Origin: Xanthobacteraceae bacterium
GTDB lineage: Bacteria; Pseudomonadota; Alphaproteobacteria; Rhizobiales; Xanthobacteraceae
Assembly: GCA_030039655.1 (NCBI GenBank)
Contig: JASHVC010000371.1
Coordinates: 1-14,175, forward strand
Reading direction: 5' to 3'
Length of the DNA stretch: 14,175 nucleotides
Shown here: in pieces, positions 1 to 8,113 of the stretch
Layout of the letters: the number at the start of each line of letters is the position of its first letter
Numbering within the stretch: the first letter of the stretch is position 1
The notes under the pieces: generated by a model
Databases searched by the model: none
What the model saw: the letters and a program-made list of their open reading frames with translations, nothing else
Told to the model about the DNA's origin: nothing
Made by a program: the position numbers and the translations under genes

Positions 1-393
1 AGTCGGCGCCGTCGTGACGGCCGACGAGAAGCTGCTATAGGTGTTCACGTTGATCATGAAATTGTTGCAGTTGAAAAGCGCGAAAGTGTTATTGCAAACG
101 TAGGTCGCAAATTGCGCCTGCGTGTAGTTCGCGTTTTGCGCCTGACCGGTCAGAATGTAGCGGCTGGCCTGCAGCGTGGTTACGTCGAGCACCCGCCCGG
201 CGAAGAATATAACGGCGGTCTGGAACAGCGCTATGAGCAGGGCAAAGAACGGCGCCGCTATCAGGCCGAATTCGACCGCCGCGGAGGCCTTCTTGGAGAA
301 GGCGAACTGTCTGTAGGACCGAAGCCGACTTGCGCTCCGACCCAGCCTTCGACGAAAAGCCGCGAACATCGCGCATACGCTCCAACAGCGCAT
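1..393 (-). CDS. TadE/TadG-like pseudopilin family protein (3' end missing)
   Basis: The reading frame begins at ATG 393 (alternative ATG 369), just after an in-frame TAG, and stays open to the left edge, so the C-terminus is missing. A basic N-terminus (about residues 14-35, rich in Arg/Ser and ending FSKK) is followed by ASAAVEFGLIAAPFFALL (about 36-53) and a hydrophobic stretch to about residue 64. This is the usual TadE/TadG layout: a short basic leader, a Glu a few residues into the hydrophobic segment, then an extracytoplasmic domain. Visible residues after the membrane segment include two Cys (100 and 109). TadE-family proteins are minor pseudopilins of the Tad/Flp type IV pilus system, anchored in the inner membrane. 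No other tad gene is visible; they would lie to the left. No strong Shine-Dalgarno is seen. Family assignment is fairly secure; exact role (TadE or TadG-like) is not. Confidence 0.75.
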   Translation of the reverse strand, partial: MRCWSVCAMFAAFRRRLGRSASRLRSYRQFAFSKKASAAVEFGLIAAPFFALLIALFQTAVIFFAGRVLDVTTLQASRYILTGQAQNANYTQAQFATYVCNNTFALFNCNNFMINVNTYSSFSSAVTTAPT

Positions 394-439
394 TCTCTAT
401 GTCGAATTTGCTAGGGAAGGGTTACTCCAAACAGCGCTG

Positions 440-453
440 GCGCGTTAACGCGC
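440..453. other. Perfect 14-base palindrome over the esterase stop codon
   Basis: GCGCGTTAACGCGC reads the same on both strands and contains the TAA stop of the esterase gene (445-447). It could fold as a 5-bp stem with a TTAA loop. A T-run typical of an intrinsic terminator does not follow on the minus strand, so a terminator role is uncertain. Confidence 0.35.
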
Positions 454-1119
454 GGTAACAAATCGGCGCGCGAGAAATTCGCCGCCGTGGCGCAGCCCTT
501 CGGCGTCGATGCCGTGGCCGACGCCGGCCGACAGATGCCACTCGGCAGAAACGCCGAGTGCGGCCAACCCTTGGGTCGCCTGGAACAACGCCTGCGCCGG
601 TATCAGTTCGTCGCGCTCGCCGTGGACCAGCAGCACGGGCGGGCGCGATTTGATCTCCGCGGCGAAGGCATCGAGGTCGCCTTCCGGCGGAATCACCAGC
701 AGCCCGGAATAACCGACGATCGCGGCCGGTGCCGAGGTGCGGCGCAATCCGACATGGAGCGCCATCATCGTGCCCTGGCTGAAGCCGACCAGCGCCAGCG
801 CTGACGGCGGCAGCTTGTGGCGTTCAAGCTCGGCATCGAGAAATCGCTGCAATCCCGGCGCCGCCTTGTTGGCGCCAAGCCAGCGCTCGTTGGGATCGCG
901 AAAGGTTAGCGGAAACCATTGCCGGCCAACTGGCGCCTGTCCGCACGGCTCTGGCGCGTGCGGCGAGACGAAGGCGGCTTGCGGCAAGTACTGCTGCCAC
1001 GCGCGCCCGATGTCGATAAGATCGTTGCCGTCGGCGCCGTAGCCGTGAAGAAAAACGACGAGTTGTCGCGGTGAGCCCGACTGTGGCGCGAGCCGTGGAC
1101 CGTCAAGCTCGGCGGCCAT
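445..1119 (-). CDS. Phospholipase/carboxylesterase family alpha/beta-hydrolase
   Basis: 224-residue serine hydrolase of the bacterial carboxylesterase/lysophospholipase (acyl-protein-thioesterase-like) family, probably cytoplasmic because no signal peptide is seen. The oxyanion-hole segment FLHGYGADGND is at about 23-33, the nucleophile elbow GFSQG puts Ser at 114, HGERDELIP gives Asp170, and GVGHGID gives His202, so the catalytic triad is complete. Length matches the family (about 210-230 residues). ATG 1119 is preceded by GAGG at a 5-base spacing. Its start lies inside the end of the upstream glycosylase gene (17-base overlap), so the two are probably co-transcribed and translationally coupled. 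Natural substrate is unknown; short-chain acyl esters or lysophospholipids are typical for the family. Confidence 0.9.
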   Translation of the reverse strand: MAAELDGPRLAPQSGSPRQLVVFLHGYGADGNDLIDIGRAWQQYLPQAAFVSPHAPEPCGQAPVGRQWFPLTFRDPNERWLGANKAAPGLQRFLDAELERHKLPPSALALVGFSQGTMMALHVGLRRTSAPAAIVGYSGLLVIPPEGDLDAFAAEIKSRPPVLLVHGERDELIPAQALFQATQGLAALGVSAEWHLSAGVGHGIDAEGLRHGGEFLARRFVTAR

Positions 1120-1825
1120 TCGCGCCTCGTCTCGTGCCTGTCTTCGCTTTTGCGCGCGCGCGGGCGGGCGGCAAATTCACGGCGGTGGGAGCCCCTTCGC
1201 GTCCTTTCACCGCGCGATAATAGGTCCACAGTAGCCGAGCCGCTACCCCGCGCCACGGCCGCCACCCTTCGGCAAGTGCGACCATCTGTTTGGCGTTCGG
1301 CCGCGCGCGCAGGCCGAACGCGAGACGGGCGGCTTCCTGCAGCGCGAGGTCGCCGGCGGGCCAGGCGTCGGCGTGGCCGAGGCAGGTGAGCAGATAAATG
1401 TCGGCGGTCCACGGTCCGATGCCGTGCAGCCTCGTGAGCGCCGCGTGTGCGTCATCGGCGGACAGTTCGCCGAGAGCGGAAAACACGATATCGCCGCGCG
1501 AAGCGGCGCGCGCGATTTCCTTGAGTGAGCGGATTTTCGCGCCGGAAAGGCCGAGGCGCGCCAGCCGTGCTGACCGTGCCTTGGCGATCGCCGCGGGCTC
1601 GAACGGGTCGAACGCGGCGGCGAGCCGGCTCCAGATGGCATTGGCGCTGGCGGTGGAAAGCTGCTGCGCACAGATGATCGCGCCAAGCCCCGCATAACCG
1701 TCGGGACGCCGCCGCAGCGGCGGCCGGCCGGTGATTTTCACCAGCTCGGCAAAGCGCGGATCGGCCGCGAGCAGGAGCGCAAGCGCGGCATCGAGGTCGG
1801 CCTCGGTATGAATGCGGTGGTCCAT
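1103..1825 (-). CDS. DNA-3-methyladenine glycosylase II (AlkA-like, HhH-GPD)
   Basis: 240-residue base-excision repair enzyme that removes alkylated purines such as 3-methyladenine. The HhH-GPD signature is clear: helix-hairpin-helix LHGIGPWTA (about 133-141) followed 18 residues later by the catalytic Asp in WPAGDLAL (Asp159). ICAQQLSTASA (about 51-61) matches the conserved early helix of the superfamily. There is no Fe-S cysteine cluster at the C-terminus, which argues against an endonuclease III or MutY assignment. The last about 20 residues are a basic Ala/Arg/Lys tail. The ATG at 1825 starts 49 bases from the divergent gluQ start. The gene overlaps the following esterase by 17 bases, so the pair looks like an operon. 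No Ada-type box was recognised upstream. Confidence 0.9.
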   Translation of the reverse strand: MDHRIHTEADLDAALALLLAADPRFAELVKITGRPPLRRRPDGYAGLGAIICAQQLSTASANAIWSRLAAAFDPFEPAAIAKARSARLARLGLSGAKIRSLKEIARAASRGDIVFSALGELSADDAHAALTRLHGIGPWTADIYLLTCLGHADAWPAGDLALQEAARLAFGLRARPNAKQMVALAEGWRPWRGVAARLLWTYYRAVKGREGAPTAVNLPPARARAKAKTGTRRGANGRRA

Positions 1826-1830
1826 CGGGT

Positions 1831-1855
1831 CAGATATCAGGTATCAGATATTTCT
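1831..1855. promoter_or_regulatory. Repeat cluster in the alkA-gluQ divergent promoter region
   Basis: CAGATAT occurs at 1831-1837 and again at 1845-1851, with TATCAG repeated between them. Arms AGATATC and GATATTTCT also make an imperfect inverted repeat. The cluster fills the 49-base gap between two divergent start codons, where both promoters must sit. A regulator-binding or promoter role is inferred from position only. Confidence 0.3.
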
Positions 1856-1863
1856 GTTAGGCC

Positions 1864-1867
1864 GGAG
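1864..1867 (+). promoter_or_regulatory. Ribosome binding site deciding the gluQ start
   Basis: GGAG lies 7 bases before TTG 1875. It supports this TTG over the upstream in-frame ATG at 1812, which would overlap the divergent glycosylase gene and add 21 residues with no family counterpart. Confidence 0.7.
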
Positions 1868-1874
1868 TCTACCT

Positions 1875-2747
1875 TTGATCACCCAGCCGACCTTCCGCTT
1901 TGCGCCAAGTCCGAACGGATATCTGCATCTCGGCCACGCCTATTCGGCGCTGCTCAATCACGACATGGCGCAAGCGGCTGGCGGGCGGTTGCTGCTGCGC
2001 ATCGAGGACATCGATGCGGCGCGCTGCCGCCCCGAATTTGAACAGGCAATTCTCGAAGACCTTGAGTGGCTCGGGTTGACCTGGGAGCATCCCGTGCGCC
2101 GCCAGAGCGAGCATTTCACCGAGTATGCCGCGGTCATCGCCAGGCTCGAAGCGCAGGGCCTGCTCTACCCGAGCTTTGAGAGTCGCAGCGAGGTCAATGC
2201 GCTCATCGCCGAACAGGAGCGCCGCGGAAGCTGGCCGCGCGATCCCGACGGCGCGCCGCTCTATCCGGGCATCGCGCGAAGGATATCGCCCGGCGAACGC
2301 GAACGTCGCCGTCGCGCCGGCGAGCCGTTTGCGCTGCGCATCGCCATGGACGCCGCGCTGGCGCGTGTAGGCCCGCTCACTTGGACGGAGACCGGGACCG
2401 GTCCGCAATGTCAAAGCGGCTGCATCACCGCCGCGCCGCAAATGTGGGGCGATGTAGTCCTGGCACGCAAGGAACTCCCGACCAGTTATCACCTCGGCGT
2501 GGTCGTCGATGACGCCTTGCAGGGGGTCACCCACGTGGTGCGCGGACAGGATCTGTTTTGGGCGACCGGAATCCATCGTCTGCTGCAAACGCTACTCGAT
2601 TTGCCGGAACCGGTTTATCACCATCACCGGCTCATTCTCGATGCCGATGGGCGCAAGCTGTCGAAAGCCACCCAGGCGACGAGCTTGCGCGAATTGCGCG
2701 CCGGCGGCGCCAGCGCGGTAGATATCAGAGCCATGGTGGGGCTCTAA
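1875..2747 (+). CDS. gluQ: tRNA glutamyl-Q(34) synthetase (GluQ-RS)
   Basis: 290-residue paralogue of the catalytic half of glutamyl-tRNA synthetase. It activates glutamate and attaches it to the queuosine base at the wobble position of tRNA(Asp) rather than to a tRNA 3' end. FRFAPSPNGYLHLGHA (about 7-22) carries the HIGH motif, LRIEDID (41-47) the class I active-site strand, and KLSK (261-264) the KMSKS motif. The anticodon-binding domain of GltX is absent, as expected for GluQ-RS. The TTG start is chosen from a GGAG 7 bases upstream. The usual zinc ligands are missing: the CxC after the YP turn is Ser100/Glu102, and the Cys after YPG is Ala134, while Tyr130 stays. The gene stands alone; the next plus-strand gene starts 198 bases on. 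Confidence 0.92.
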   Translation: MITQPTFRFAPSPNGYLHLGHAYSALLNHDMAQAAGGRLLLRIEDIDAARCRPEFEQAILEDLEWLGLTWEHPVRRQSEHFTEYAAVIARLEAQGLLYPSFESRSEVNALIAEQERRGSWPRDPDGAPLYPGIARRISPGERERRRRAGEPFALRIAMDAALARVGPLTWTETGTGPQCQSGCITAAPQMWGDVVLARKELPTSYHLGVVVDDALQGVTHVVRGQDLFWATGIHRLLQTLLDLPEPVYHHHRLILDADGRKLSKATQATSLRELRAGGASAVDIRAMVGL

Positions 2748-2902
2748 CATTGAATCTTTGCGCTCTGGTTTGTCTCGGGGTGGAAATAGATGCTGGATAC
2801 GGCGCCGGCGCACGGTTGCTGGGTCTTTTCGCTTAACGCGCGGTTCACTCATTTTTCGACCGTCGGATTTCCACGTAACCAATCGTAAGCCGTAGGCAAA
2901 TA

Positions 2903-2922
2903 CCTTTGCGGTCCGCCAAAGG
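2903..2922. other. Bulged hairpin upstream of the first large membrane gene
   Basis: CCTTTGCGG...CGCCAAAGG forms an eight-pair stem with one bulged C and a three-base loop, ending 23 bases before ATG 2946. It has no following T-run. It could be an operator or leader structure for the downstream gene. The rest of the 198-base gap (2748-2945) holds nothing I recognise. Confidence 0.3.
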
Positions 2923-2945
2923 GGTGCGGCGAAGCGTTGTGACAC

Positions 2946-4538
2946 ATGGAACCCATTGGCTCACAGCCACGGCAACGGACTTCCGTGATCGACGCAACGA
3001 TCCCAAGCGCCTGTGCTTGGGGCTGGAGCTTTGTCGCGCACGAGCTTCAGCGCCTGCGTTCGGCCACTCCGGCGCGTCCAGTACCAGCGTTTGTGGACGG
3101 GCGGCGGACGATCTTTCAGAGCGCCGGAATTTATCTCTTCCTCATTGCATTCGCGTGCCTTCATTACCTTTTGAATGCGCCTGTGCTGCTTGGCCACTAT
3201 GATCTGGGATGGCACCTGGCCTCCGGTGACCTGATCAGACAGCAAGGCGGCATCCCTCTTCACGATCCATGGTCCTTCACCTCCGGTGGGACGCCATGGA
3301 TAAATCTTTCGTGGCTTTGGGACGTGTTTGCCAGTGCCGTATTTCAACATATGGGTTTTACCGGTCTCACATTATTTGTAGTCGCATGTGGCGGGCTTAT
3401 CGCCGGATATCTCACGTCAGCCTGCTTGAGCACAGGTGCCTCAGCGATTGCGGTTTGTATTTCAGTTTTATCCGCGTGCTTGCTTTATCCCGCTTTTGAG
3501 GCGTTTCCAAATATCTATCTGGCCGCCGCGCCAAACGTTGCTACGATGCTATTTTCGGCAATTTTTTACGTGGAATGTCTGAAAGGAACGAAGCGTGTTT
3601 TTTTGTTGCCTGCTATGATGGTTCTGTGGGCAAATCTGCACGGCGGTTTTCTGCTTGGTCTTTTTATTGTCGGCACTTTTGGCGGCGTGGCGTTGCTCAC
3701 GCGAGATTGGGTCAATTTCAAAATCTACAGTTTTGTGGGGATCGGTTGCTTTATCGCAACGTTTATCACTCCTCTTGGCTGGCATATCTATGAAGGCTTG
3801 ACGACTACGTTAGGCAACGTTTCGCAAGCGCACATCACCGAGTGGCGGCCTTATTATCAGGATATAACCGTGCCGGGCAGCATTCCTGGCATCATATACA
3901 TTCTGACATTCATTGCTTTTGAACTGCGCTACTACAGAGGATTTTGTCCTCTGGCGCCGCGGCTGCTGTCGTGGCTTTTCTTGTTTTTGGGGTTGTATGA
4001 ATTCAGATATATGTCCTTCTTTTTCATATTCTCAACGATTCCAATGGCTCTTCACTTTGATCGGTTGCTGTCTGGGCGGCTGAACAATTTCAGAGTTGAA
4101 AGATCATTGTTGGTTGCCGGCGCTGTTGCGGCATGTGTTCTGCCATTGGTCTATATGCAAGTAGAGCCGGTTCTCGGACTTCCTGAAATGCTTTCAGAGC
4201 AGGACGTTCAATACCTGCAAACGCATCTTCCGCATGCCCGACTTCTAAACCACTGGAATTTCGGTGGACTTTTGATCTTTCGCGATCGAGGCGCCATACC
4301 TGTGTTCGTGGATGGGCGTGCATCCACCGCTTATCCCGAAGCGGTGCTACGGGACTATTTCAAACTGGGACAAACGGAGATTGATGAGACCGCGTGGGAC
4401 ACGGTGCTTGAAAAATATCATATCGATACGGTGCTGTGGGTGAGGGCGCATGAAGAGTTAAGGCAGTTTCTCGTGCGGAAGAGAGGTTGGAAGGAGGCAT
4501 ACACGGGATTGTATGCGAGCATCTACGTTAAGCCATAA
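2946..4538 (+). CDS. Polytopic membrane protein, uncharacterised GT-C-like family (paralogue of 8180-9664)
   Basis: 530-residue integral membrane protein without a named function that I recognise. After a non-hydrophobic N-terminal stretch (1-55) there are about ten hydrophobic segments up to about residue 405, then a soluble C-terminal domain. Family signatures: HYDLGWHLASG (84-94, Asp86), the HDPWSFTSGGTPW region (106-118), WANLHGG (228-234), and NFGG plus VFVDGR (438-441, 453-458) in the C-terminal part. The same blocks occur in order in the protein at 8180-9664, so the two are full-length homologues. An acidic residue in the first extracytoplasmic loop is typical of GT-C glycosyltransferases; that role is inference. 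Base composition is unusual: 60-base samples give 40-53% G+C, against 68% in ccr. The ARPHIFSY block of the paralogue is replaced by APNVATM here. The start is uncertain because no good Shine-Dalgarno precedes 2946. Confidence 0.75.
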   Translation: MEPIGSQPRQRTSVIDATIPSACAWGWSFVAHELQRLRSATPARPVPAFVDGRRTIFQSAGIYLFLIAFACLHYLLNAPVLLGHYDLGWHLASGDLIRQQGGIPLHDPWSFTSGGTPWINLSWLWDVFASAVFQHMGFTGLTLFVVACGGLIAGYLTSACLSTGASAIAVCISVLSACLLYPAFEAFPNIYLAAAPNVATMLFSAIFYVECLKGTKRVFLLPAMMVLWANLHGGFLLGLFIVGTFGGVALLTRDWVNFKIYSFVGIGCFIATFITPLGWHIYEGLTTTLGNVSQAHITEWRPYYQDITVPGSIPGIIYILTFIAFELRYYRGFCPLAPRLLSWLFLFLGLYEFRYMSFFFIFSTIPMALHFDRLLSGRLNNFRVERSLLVAGAVAACVLPLVYMQVEPVLGLPEMLSEQDVQYLQTHLPHARLLNHWNFGGLLIFRDRGAIPVFVDGRASTAYPEAVLRDYFKLGQTEIDETAWDTVLEKYHIDTVLWVRAHEELRQFLVRKRGWKEAYTGLYASIYVKP

Positions 4539-4681
4539 CGCCGTATGTTGCCGCGCGGCTAATCTGGGTGGCTGCCGGATGCGCCAGCCAAGCCGCTTTG
4601 TTCTTCCGTGAAATGTTAAAGCAGACAGTGGCTTAGTGAGAACCGATCGTTTTAAGCCCATATTAAAGCACGGTCTTCATC

Positions 4682-6028
4682 ATGCGCGCCGAAACAGTCA
4701 GTCCGGCACGCATGTCGACGATCGATCCCACTTTACGCGTCGACGACGCCATCTCGCCGCCCAAGGCGGAGCGGTCCGGCAATCAATCCCAGCTCACTCA
4801 TCGATTGATCTGCGGCGGGGCCGTGTTGGCGCTGATCGTGTTCGGAAGCTTCTGCGTGCTGTGGGTGCAGTGGCAGATGGATGCGCTGCGGATTTCATTT
4901 GTATCCGGCGATTTCGTCAGCTTCTGGACTGCCGGTGAACTTGTCCTCGAGGGACATGCGGCCGACGCCTACGACGCGGTGTCGCATTTTTTCAAAGAAG
5001 TGGCGTTGCATGGCGATCCGGACAGTTGGGCTTATGTAGCGTTCTTCTATCCGCCTCACTATTTGTTCCTCTGCGCCGTTTTGGCGTTGCTGCCTTATCA
5101 CGTGGCGGTGGCGTCGTGGCTGGTGACGACCTGTGCCGCTTATGCAGCCGCGATGCGCGCACTGGTGCCAAAGGATTTGCGCGATCGTGAAGCCATCTGG
5201 GTTTTGTTCCTGGGCTATCCGGCGGTGCTGGTGAATGCGGGCTTCGGTCAAAACGGATTCCTGAGCACGGCACTGCTGGGCGGCGCCGCAGTTTGGCTCG
5301 ATCGGCGGCCGGTGCTGGCGGGACTGTGTTTCGGTTGCTTGTCGTACAAGCCGCAGCTCGGGATCGTCGTGCCGCTGGCGCTTGCGGTGGCCGGACGGTG
5401 GAAGTGCTTTGCAGCAGCGGGGGCGACCGTCGCGGTGTTAGCCGCGGCGGCGACGTTGGCTTTTGGCGCACACATTTGGCCGGCCTTCTTCACCAGCATG
5501 TCGGATGCGCAGCGCAATTGGATGGAGGCGTACAACCCCCTTTATTTGCGGCTCTGGATCACCGTCTATGGGTTTGTACGGCTGCATGACGGGCCTTTGC
5601 CGTTGGCCTACGGAGCGCAGATGGTGGTGAGTGCGATTGCCATTTTGTTGCTGCTGCGCGCGCTCTTGTTGCGGCCGCCTGGCGCGAGATCGGGAACGGC
5701 GGAGGTTGCGGCCATCGCGGCCTGCATCCCGTTCTGCTCACCCTTCCTGCTGGAATACGATCTGGTGATCCTGGCAGTGCCAATGATGTGGCTGCTGACC
5801 GAGGGTCTACGTCACGGCTTCCGACGCGGCGAGGGCGTTGCGCTGGCGGCGATGTTTGTGGCGCCGATGGTGTTCAAGATCAGACTGTTCGATAACGCGA
5901 TGAAGCTTTCCGCCATCGCTGCGGCAGCGTTGCTGTTTGCGATGGTGTTGCGGCGGATGACGCAAAGCGCGCGTGACTTTCAGGATGTCACCCTGGTCCC
6001 GCAGGACGGTGTCGCGATTACAAGCTGA
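4682..6028 (+). CDS. GT87/DUF2029-type membrane glycosyltransferase-like protein
   Basis: 448-residue polytopic inner-membrane protein of the DUF2029/GT87 type, a family that includes the mycobacterial polyprenyl-phosphomannose-dependent mannosyltransferase PimE. Visible family blocks: DFVSFWTAGELVLEGHAADAYD (77-98, containing the first-loop Asp77), FYPPHYLFL (122-130), GFGQNGFLSTALLGG (187-201), SYKPQLGIVVPL (221-232), and SPFLLEYDLVILAVP (353-367). Roughly nine to eleven hydrophobic segments. An in-frame ATG at 4712 (residue 11) is an alternative start; neither has a strong Shine-Dalgarno. The gene follows the large membrane gene by 143 bases on the same strand and converges on meaA with a 62-base gap. 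It is homologous along its length to 9661-10851. Donor and acceptor are unknown; transfer from a lipid-linked sugar on the periplasmic side is the family-based guess. Confidence 0.8.
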   Translation: MRAETVSPARMSTIDPTLRVDDAISPPKAERSGNQSQLTHRLICGGAVLALIVFGSFCVLWVQWQMDALRISFVSGDFVSFWTAGELVLEGHAADAYDAVSHFFKEVALHGDPDSWAYVAFFYPPHYLFLCAVLALLPYHVAVASWLVTTCAAYAAAMRALVPKDLRDREAIWVLFLGYPAVLVNAGFGQNGFLSTALLGGAAVWLDRRPVLAGLCFGCLSYKPQLGIVVPLALAVAGRWKCFAAAGATVAVLAAAATLAFGAHIWPAFFTSMSDAQRNWMEAYNPLYLRLWITVYGFVRLHDGPLPLAYGAQMVVSAIAILLLLRALLLRPPGARSGTAEVAAIAACIPFCSPFLLEYDLVILAVPMMWLLTEGLRHGFRRGEGVALAAMFVAPMVFKIRLFDNAMKLSAIAAAALLFAMVLRRMTQSARDFQDVTLVPQDGVAITS

Positions 6029-6090
6029 AGAAGTTGCGTGCGTCGCCGCGCTCCGCATTCAAGTCGAGCAAAATAAGAAATATTGCGGGT

Positions 6091-8073
6091 CTATTCCGCA
6101 GCGTCGGTCGTGGTTTCCACGATGCGCACGAGGTCGGTCATGATGCGGTTCAACTCGAAATCCTTTGGCGTATAGACAGCGGCCACGCCCGCCTTTCGCA
6201 GCAGTGCCTCGTCCTCCGGCGGAATGATGCCGCCGACCACCACCGGCACGTCGTCTAGCCCGGCTTCTTTCATGCGACCGACCACATCGGTCACCAGCGG
6301 AATGTGCGAGCCGGACAGAATCGACAGGCCGACGACATGCACCTTGCCGTCAGCCGCCGCCGAGACGATCGCTTCCGGCGTCAGCCGGATGCCCTCGTAG
6401 ACGACGTCCATGCCGGCGTCGCGCGCGCGCACCGCGATCTGCTCGGCGCCATTGGAGTGGCCGTCGAGGCCGGGTTTGCCAACCAGGAATTTCATGCGGC
6501 GTCCGAGCTTCTTCGAGACGCGATCGACCTCGGCGCGGATGTCGTCGAGGCCGTCGGCGTCGTTGCGTATGGCACGGCCAACGCCGGTTGGCGCGCGGTA
6601 TTCGCCGAATGTAGCGCGCAGCGCCGTGCCCCATTCCCCAGTGGTCACACCGGCTTTGGCGCAGGCGATCGACGGCGGCATGATGTTGGCGCCGCTTCTG
6701 GCGGCCCGGCGTAGTTCATCGAGCGCCACATCCACAGCCTTCTGGTCGCGTGCTTGGCGCCAGGCGTTGAGCCGCGTGATCTGTTCAGCCTCGACCTCGT
6801 GCGGCACGGTCATGATTGTGTCTTCGCCGGTGGTCAGCGGCGACGGTTCGGTCTCGATGTAGCGATTCACGCCGACAACCGTCTGTTCGTTGCGCTCGAT
6901 CGCCTCGAGCCGCGCGGTATTGCTTTGGACAAGCTGGCTCTTCATGTAGCCCATCTCGACCGCGGCGATGGCGCCGCCAAGTTTCTCGATATGATCGAGT
7001 TCCTCCAGCGCCGCGCGCTTCAGCTCATCCACCTTTTTGGCAATCTCGGCGGAGCCGTCGAAGACGTCGGCATACTCGAGCAGATCGGTCTCGTAGGCGA
7101 GGATCTGCTGCATGCGCAGCGACCATTGCTGATCCCACGGCCGGGGCAGGCCGAGCGCTTCGTTCCATGCCGGCAATTGCACTGCGCGCGCCCGCGCCTT
7201 CTTCGACAACGTCACCGCCATCATGGACAGCAGGATGCGATAAACATTGTTTTCAGGCTGCTGCTCGGTCAATCCGAGCGAATTGACCTGCACGCCGTAA
7301 CGGAATAGCCGGTGCTTGGGATCGGTGACGTGGTAGCGTTCCTGCGTGATCTTGTCCCACAACTCGCCGAAAGCGCGCATCTTGCACATTTCGGTAATGA
7401 AGCGCGCGGACGCATTGACGAAGAAAGAAATGCGCCCGACGACTTCGCCGAAATCGTTGACCGCATCCGCCGCCTTTACGTTATCGAGCACCGCGACCGC
7501 GGTGGCCAGCGCGAAGGCCAGTTCCTGCTGCGGCGTCGCGCCTGCTTCCTGCAGATGATAGGAACAGACGTTCATCGGATTCCATTTCGGCATTTCGCGC
7601 GTCGTGAACAGGATGGTGTCCTTGATCAGCCGCATTGAGGGCGCCGGCGGAAATACGTAGGTGCCGCGCGACAAATATTCCTTGATGATGTCATTCTGCG
7701 TGGTGCCTTGCAGTTTTTCCCGTGGCACGCCTTGCTCATCGGCCACGGCGATATAGAGCGCGAGCAGCCAGGCGGCCGTCGCGTTGATCGTCATCGAGGT
7801 ATTCATCTCGCCGAGCGGGATGCCATCGAACAGCATGCGCATGTCGCCGAGATGGGAGATCGGAACGCCGACCTTGCCGACTTCACCCTTGGCGAGCGGA
7901 TGGTCGCTGTCGTACCCGGTCTGCGTCGGCAGATCGAAGGCGACCGAGAGGCCGGTCTGTCCTTTGCTCAGATTTTTGCGATAGAGCGCGTTTGAAGCGG
8001 CGGCGGTGGAGTGTCCCGCGTAGGTGCGGAAAATCCACGGATTCTGTTTCTCGCGGGGCGGCTGGTCGAGCAT
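6091..8073 (-). CDS. meaA: Ethylmalonyl-CoA mutase (protein MeaA), B12-dependent
   Basis: 660-residue adenosylcobalamin-dependent mutase that rearranges (2R)-ethylmalonyl-CoA to (2S)-methylsuccinyl-CoA in the ethylmalonyl-CoA pathway of acetyl-CoA assimilation. The N-terminal part matches the acyl-CoA mutase barrel: PWIFRTYAGHSTA (12-24), GLSVAFDLPTQTGYDSD (41-57), and NTSMTINATA (91-100). The C-terminal B12 domain has GKPGLDGHSNGAEQ (532-545) with the cobalt-ligand motif D537-x-H539-x-x-G542, then SILSGSH (584-590) and VVVGG (611-615). A FRTYAGHS opening and a fused one-chain layout of about 660 residues fit MeaA better than methylmalonyl-CoA mutase, which normally has a longer large subunit. 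ATG 8073 is chosen; an in-frame TTG at 8124 would add 17 non-conserved residues and lies inside the shared leader element. No strong Shine-Dalgarno is seen. A role with ccr at 11542 is expected. Confidence 0.93.
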   Translation of the reverse strand: MLDQPPREKQNPWIFRTYAGHSTAAASNALYRKNLSKGQTGLSVAFDLPTQTGYDSDHPLAKGEVGKVGVPISHLGDMRMLFDGIPLGEMNTSMTINATAAWLLALYIAVADEQGVPREKLQGTTQNDIIKEYLSRGTYVFPPAPSMRLIKDTILFTTREMPKWNPMNVCSYHLQEAGATPQQELAFALATAVAVLDNVKAADAVNDFGEVVGRISFFVNASARFITEMCKMRAFGELWDKITQERYHVTDPKHRLFRYGVQVNSLGLTEQQPENNVYRILLSMMAVTLSKKARARAVQLPAWNEALGLPRPWDQQWSLRMQQILAYETDLLEYADVFDGSAEIAKKVDELKRAALEELDHIEKLGGAIAAVEMGYMKSQLVQSNTARLEAIERNEQTVVGVNRYIETEPSPLTTGEDTIMTVPHEVEAEQITRLNAWRQARDQKAVDVALDELRRAARSGANIMPPSIACAKAGVTTGEWGTALRATFGEYRAPTGVGRAIRNDADGLDDIRAEVDRVSKKLGRRMKFLVGKPGLDGHSNGAEQIAVRARDAGMDVVYEGIRLTPEAIVSAAADGKVHVVGLSILSGSHIPLVTDVVGRMKEAGLDDVPVVVGGIIPPEDEALLRKAGVAAVYTPKDFELNRIMTDLVRIVETTTDAAE

Positions 8074-8113
8074 TGCCGTTGCACAATCGCAGAGAAGAGC
8101 AGTGTGATCCCGA

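Noticed and set aside
89..385. Arg-rich minus-strand open frame at the left edge
   Set aside because: It is a frame-shifted reading of the TadE-like gene, whose own frame shows the expected leader and membrane segment.
906..1412. Long open frame across the glycosylase-esterase junction
   Set aside because: It is Arg-rich and lies antiphase to two genes with intact catalytic motifs, as expected of a GC-rich shadow frame.
1812..1874. ATG 1812 as the gluQ start
   Set aside because: It overlaps the divergent glycosylase start and adds residues with no family counterpart, while TTG 1875 has a well-placed GGAG.
1869..2588. Minus-strand open frame inside gluQ
   Set aside because: A shadow of gluQ with no recognisable domain; gluQ itself has complete HIGH and KMSKS motifs.
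4539..4681. Possible terminator or small gene between the two left membrane genes
   Set aside because: No hairpin with a T-run and no start with a ribosome binding site could be found, so the gap is left unannotated.
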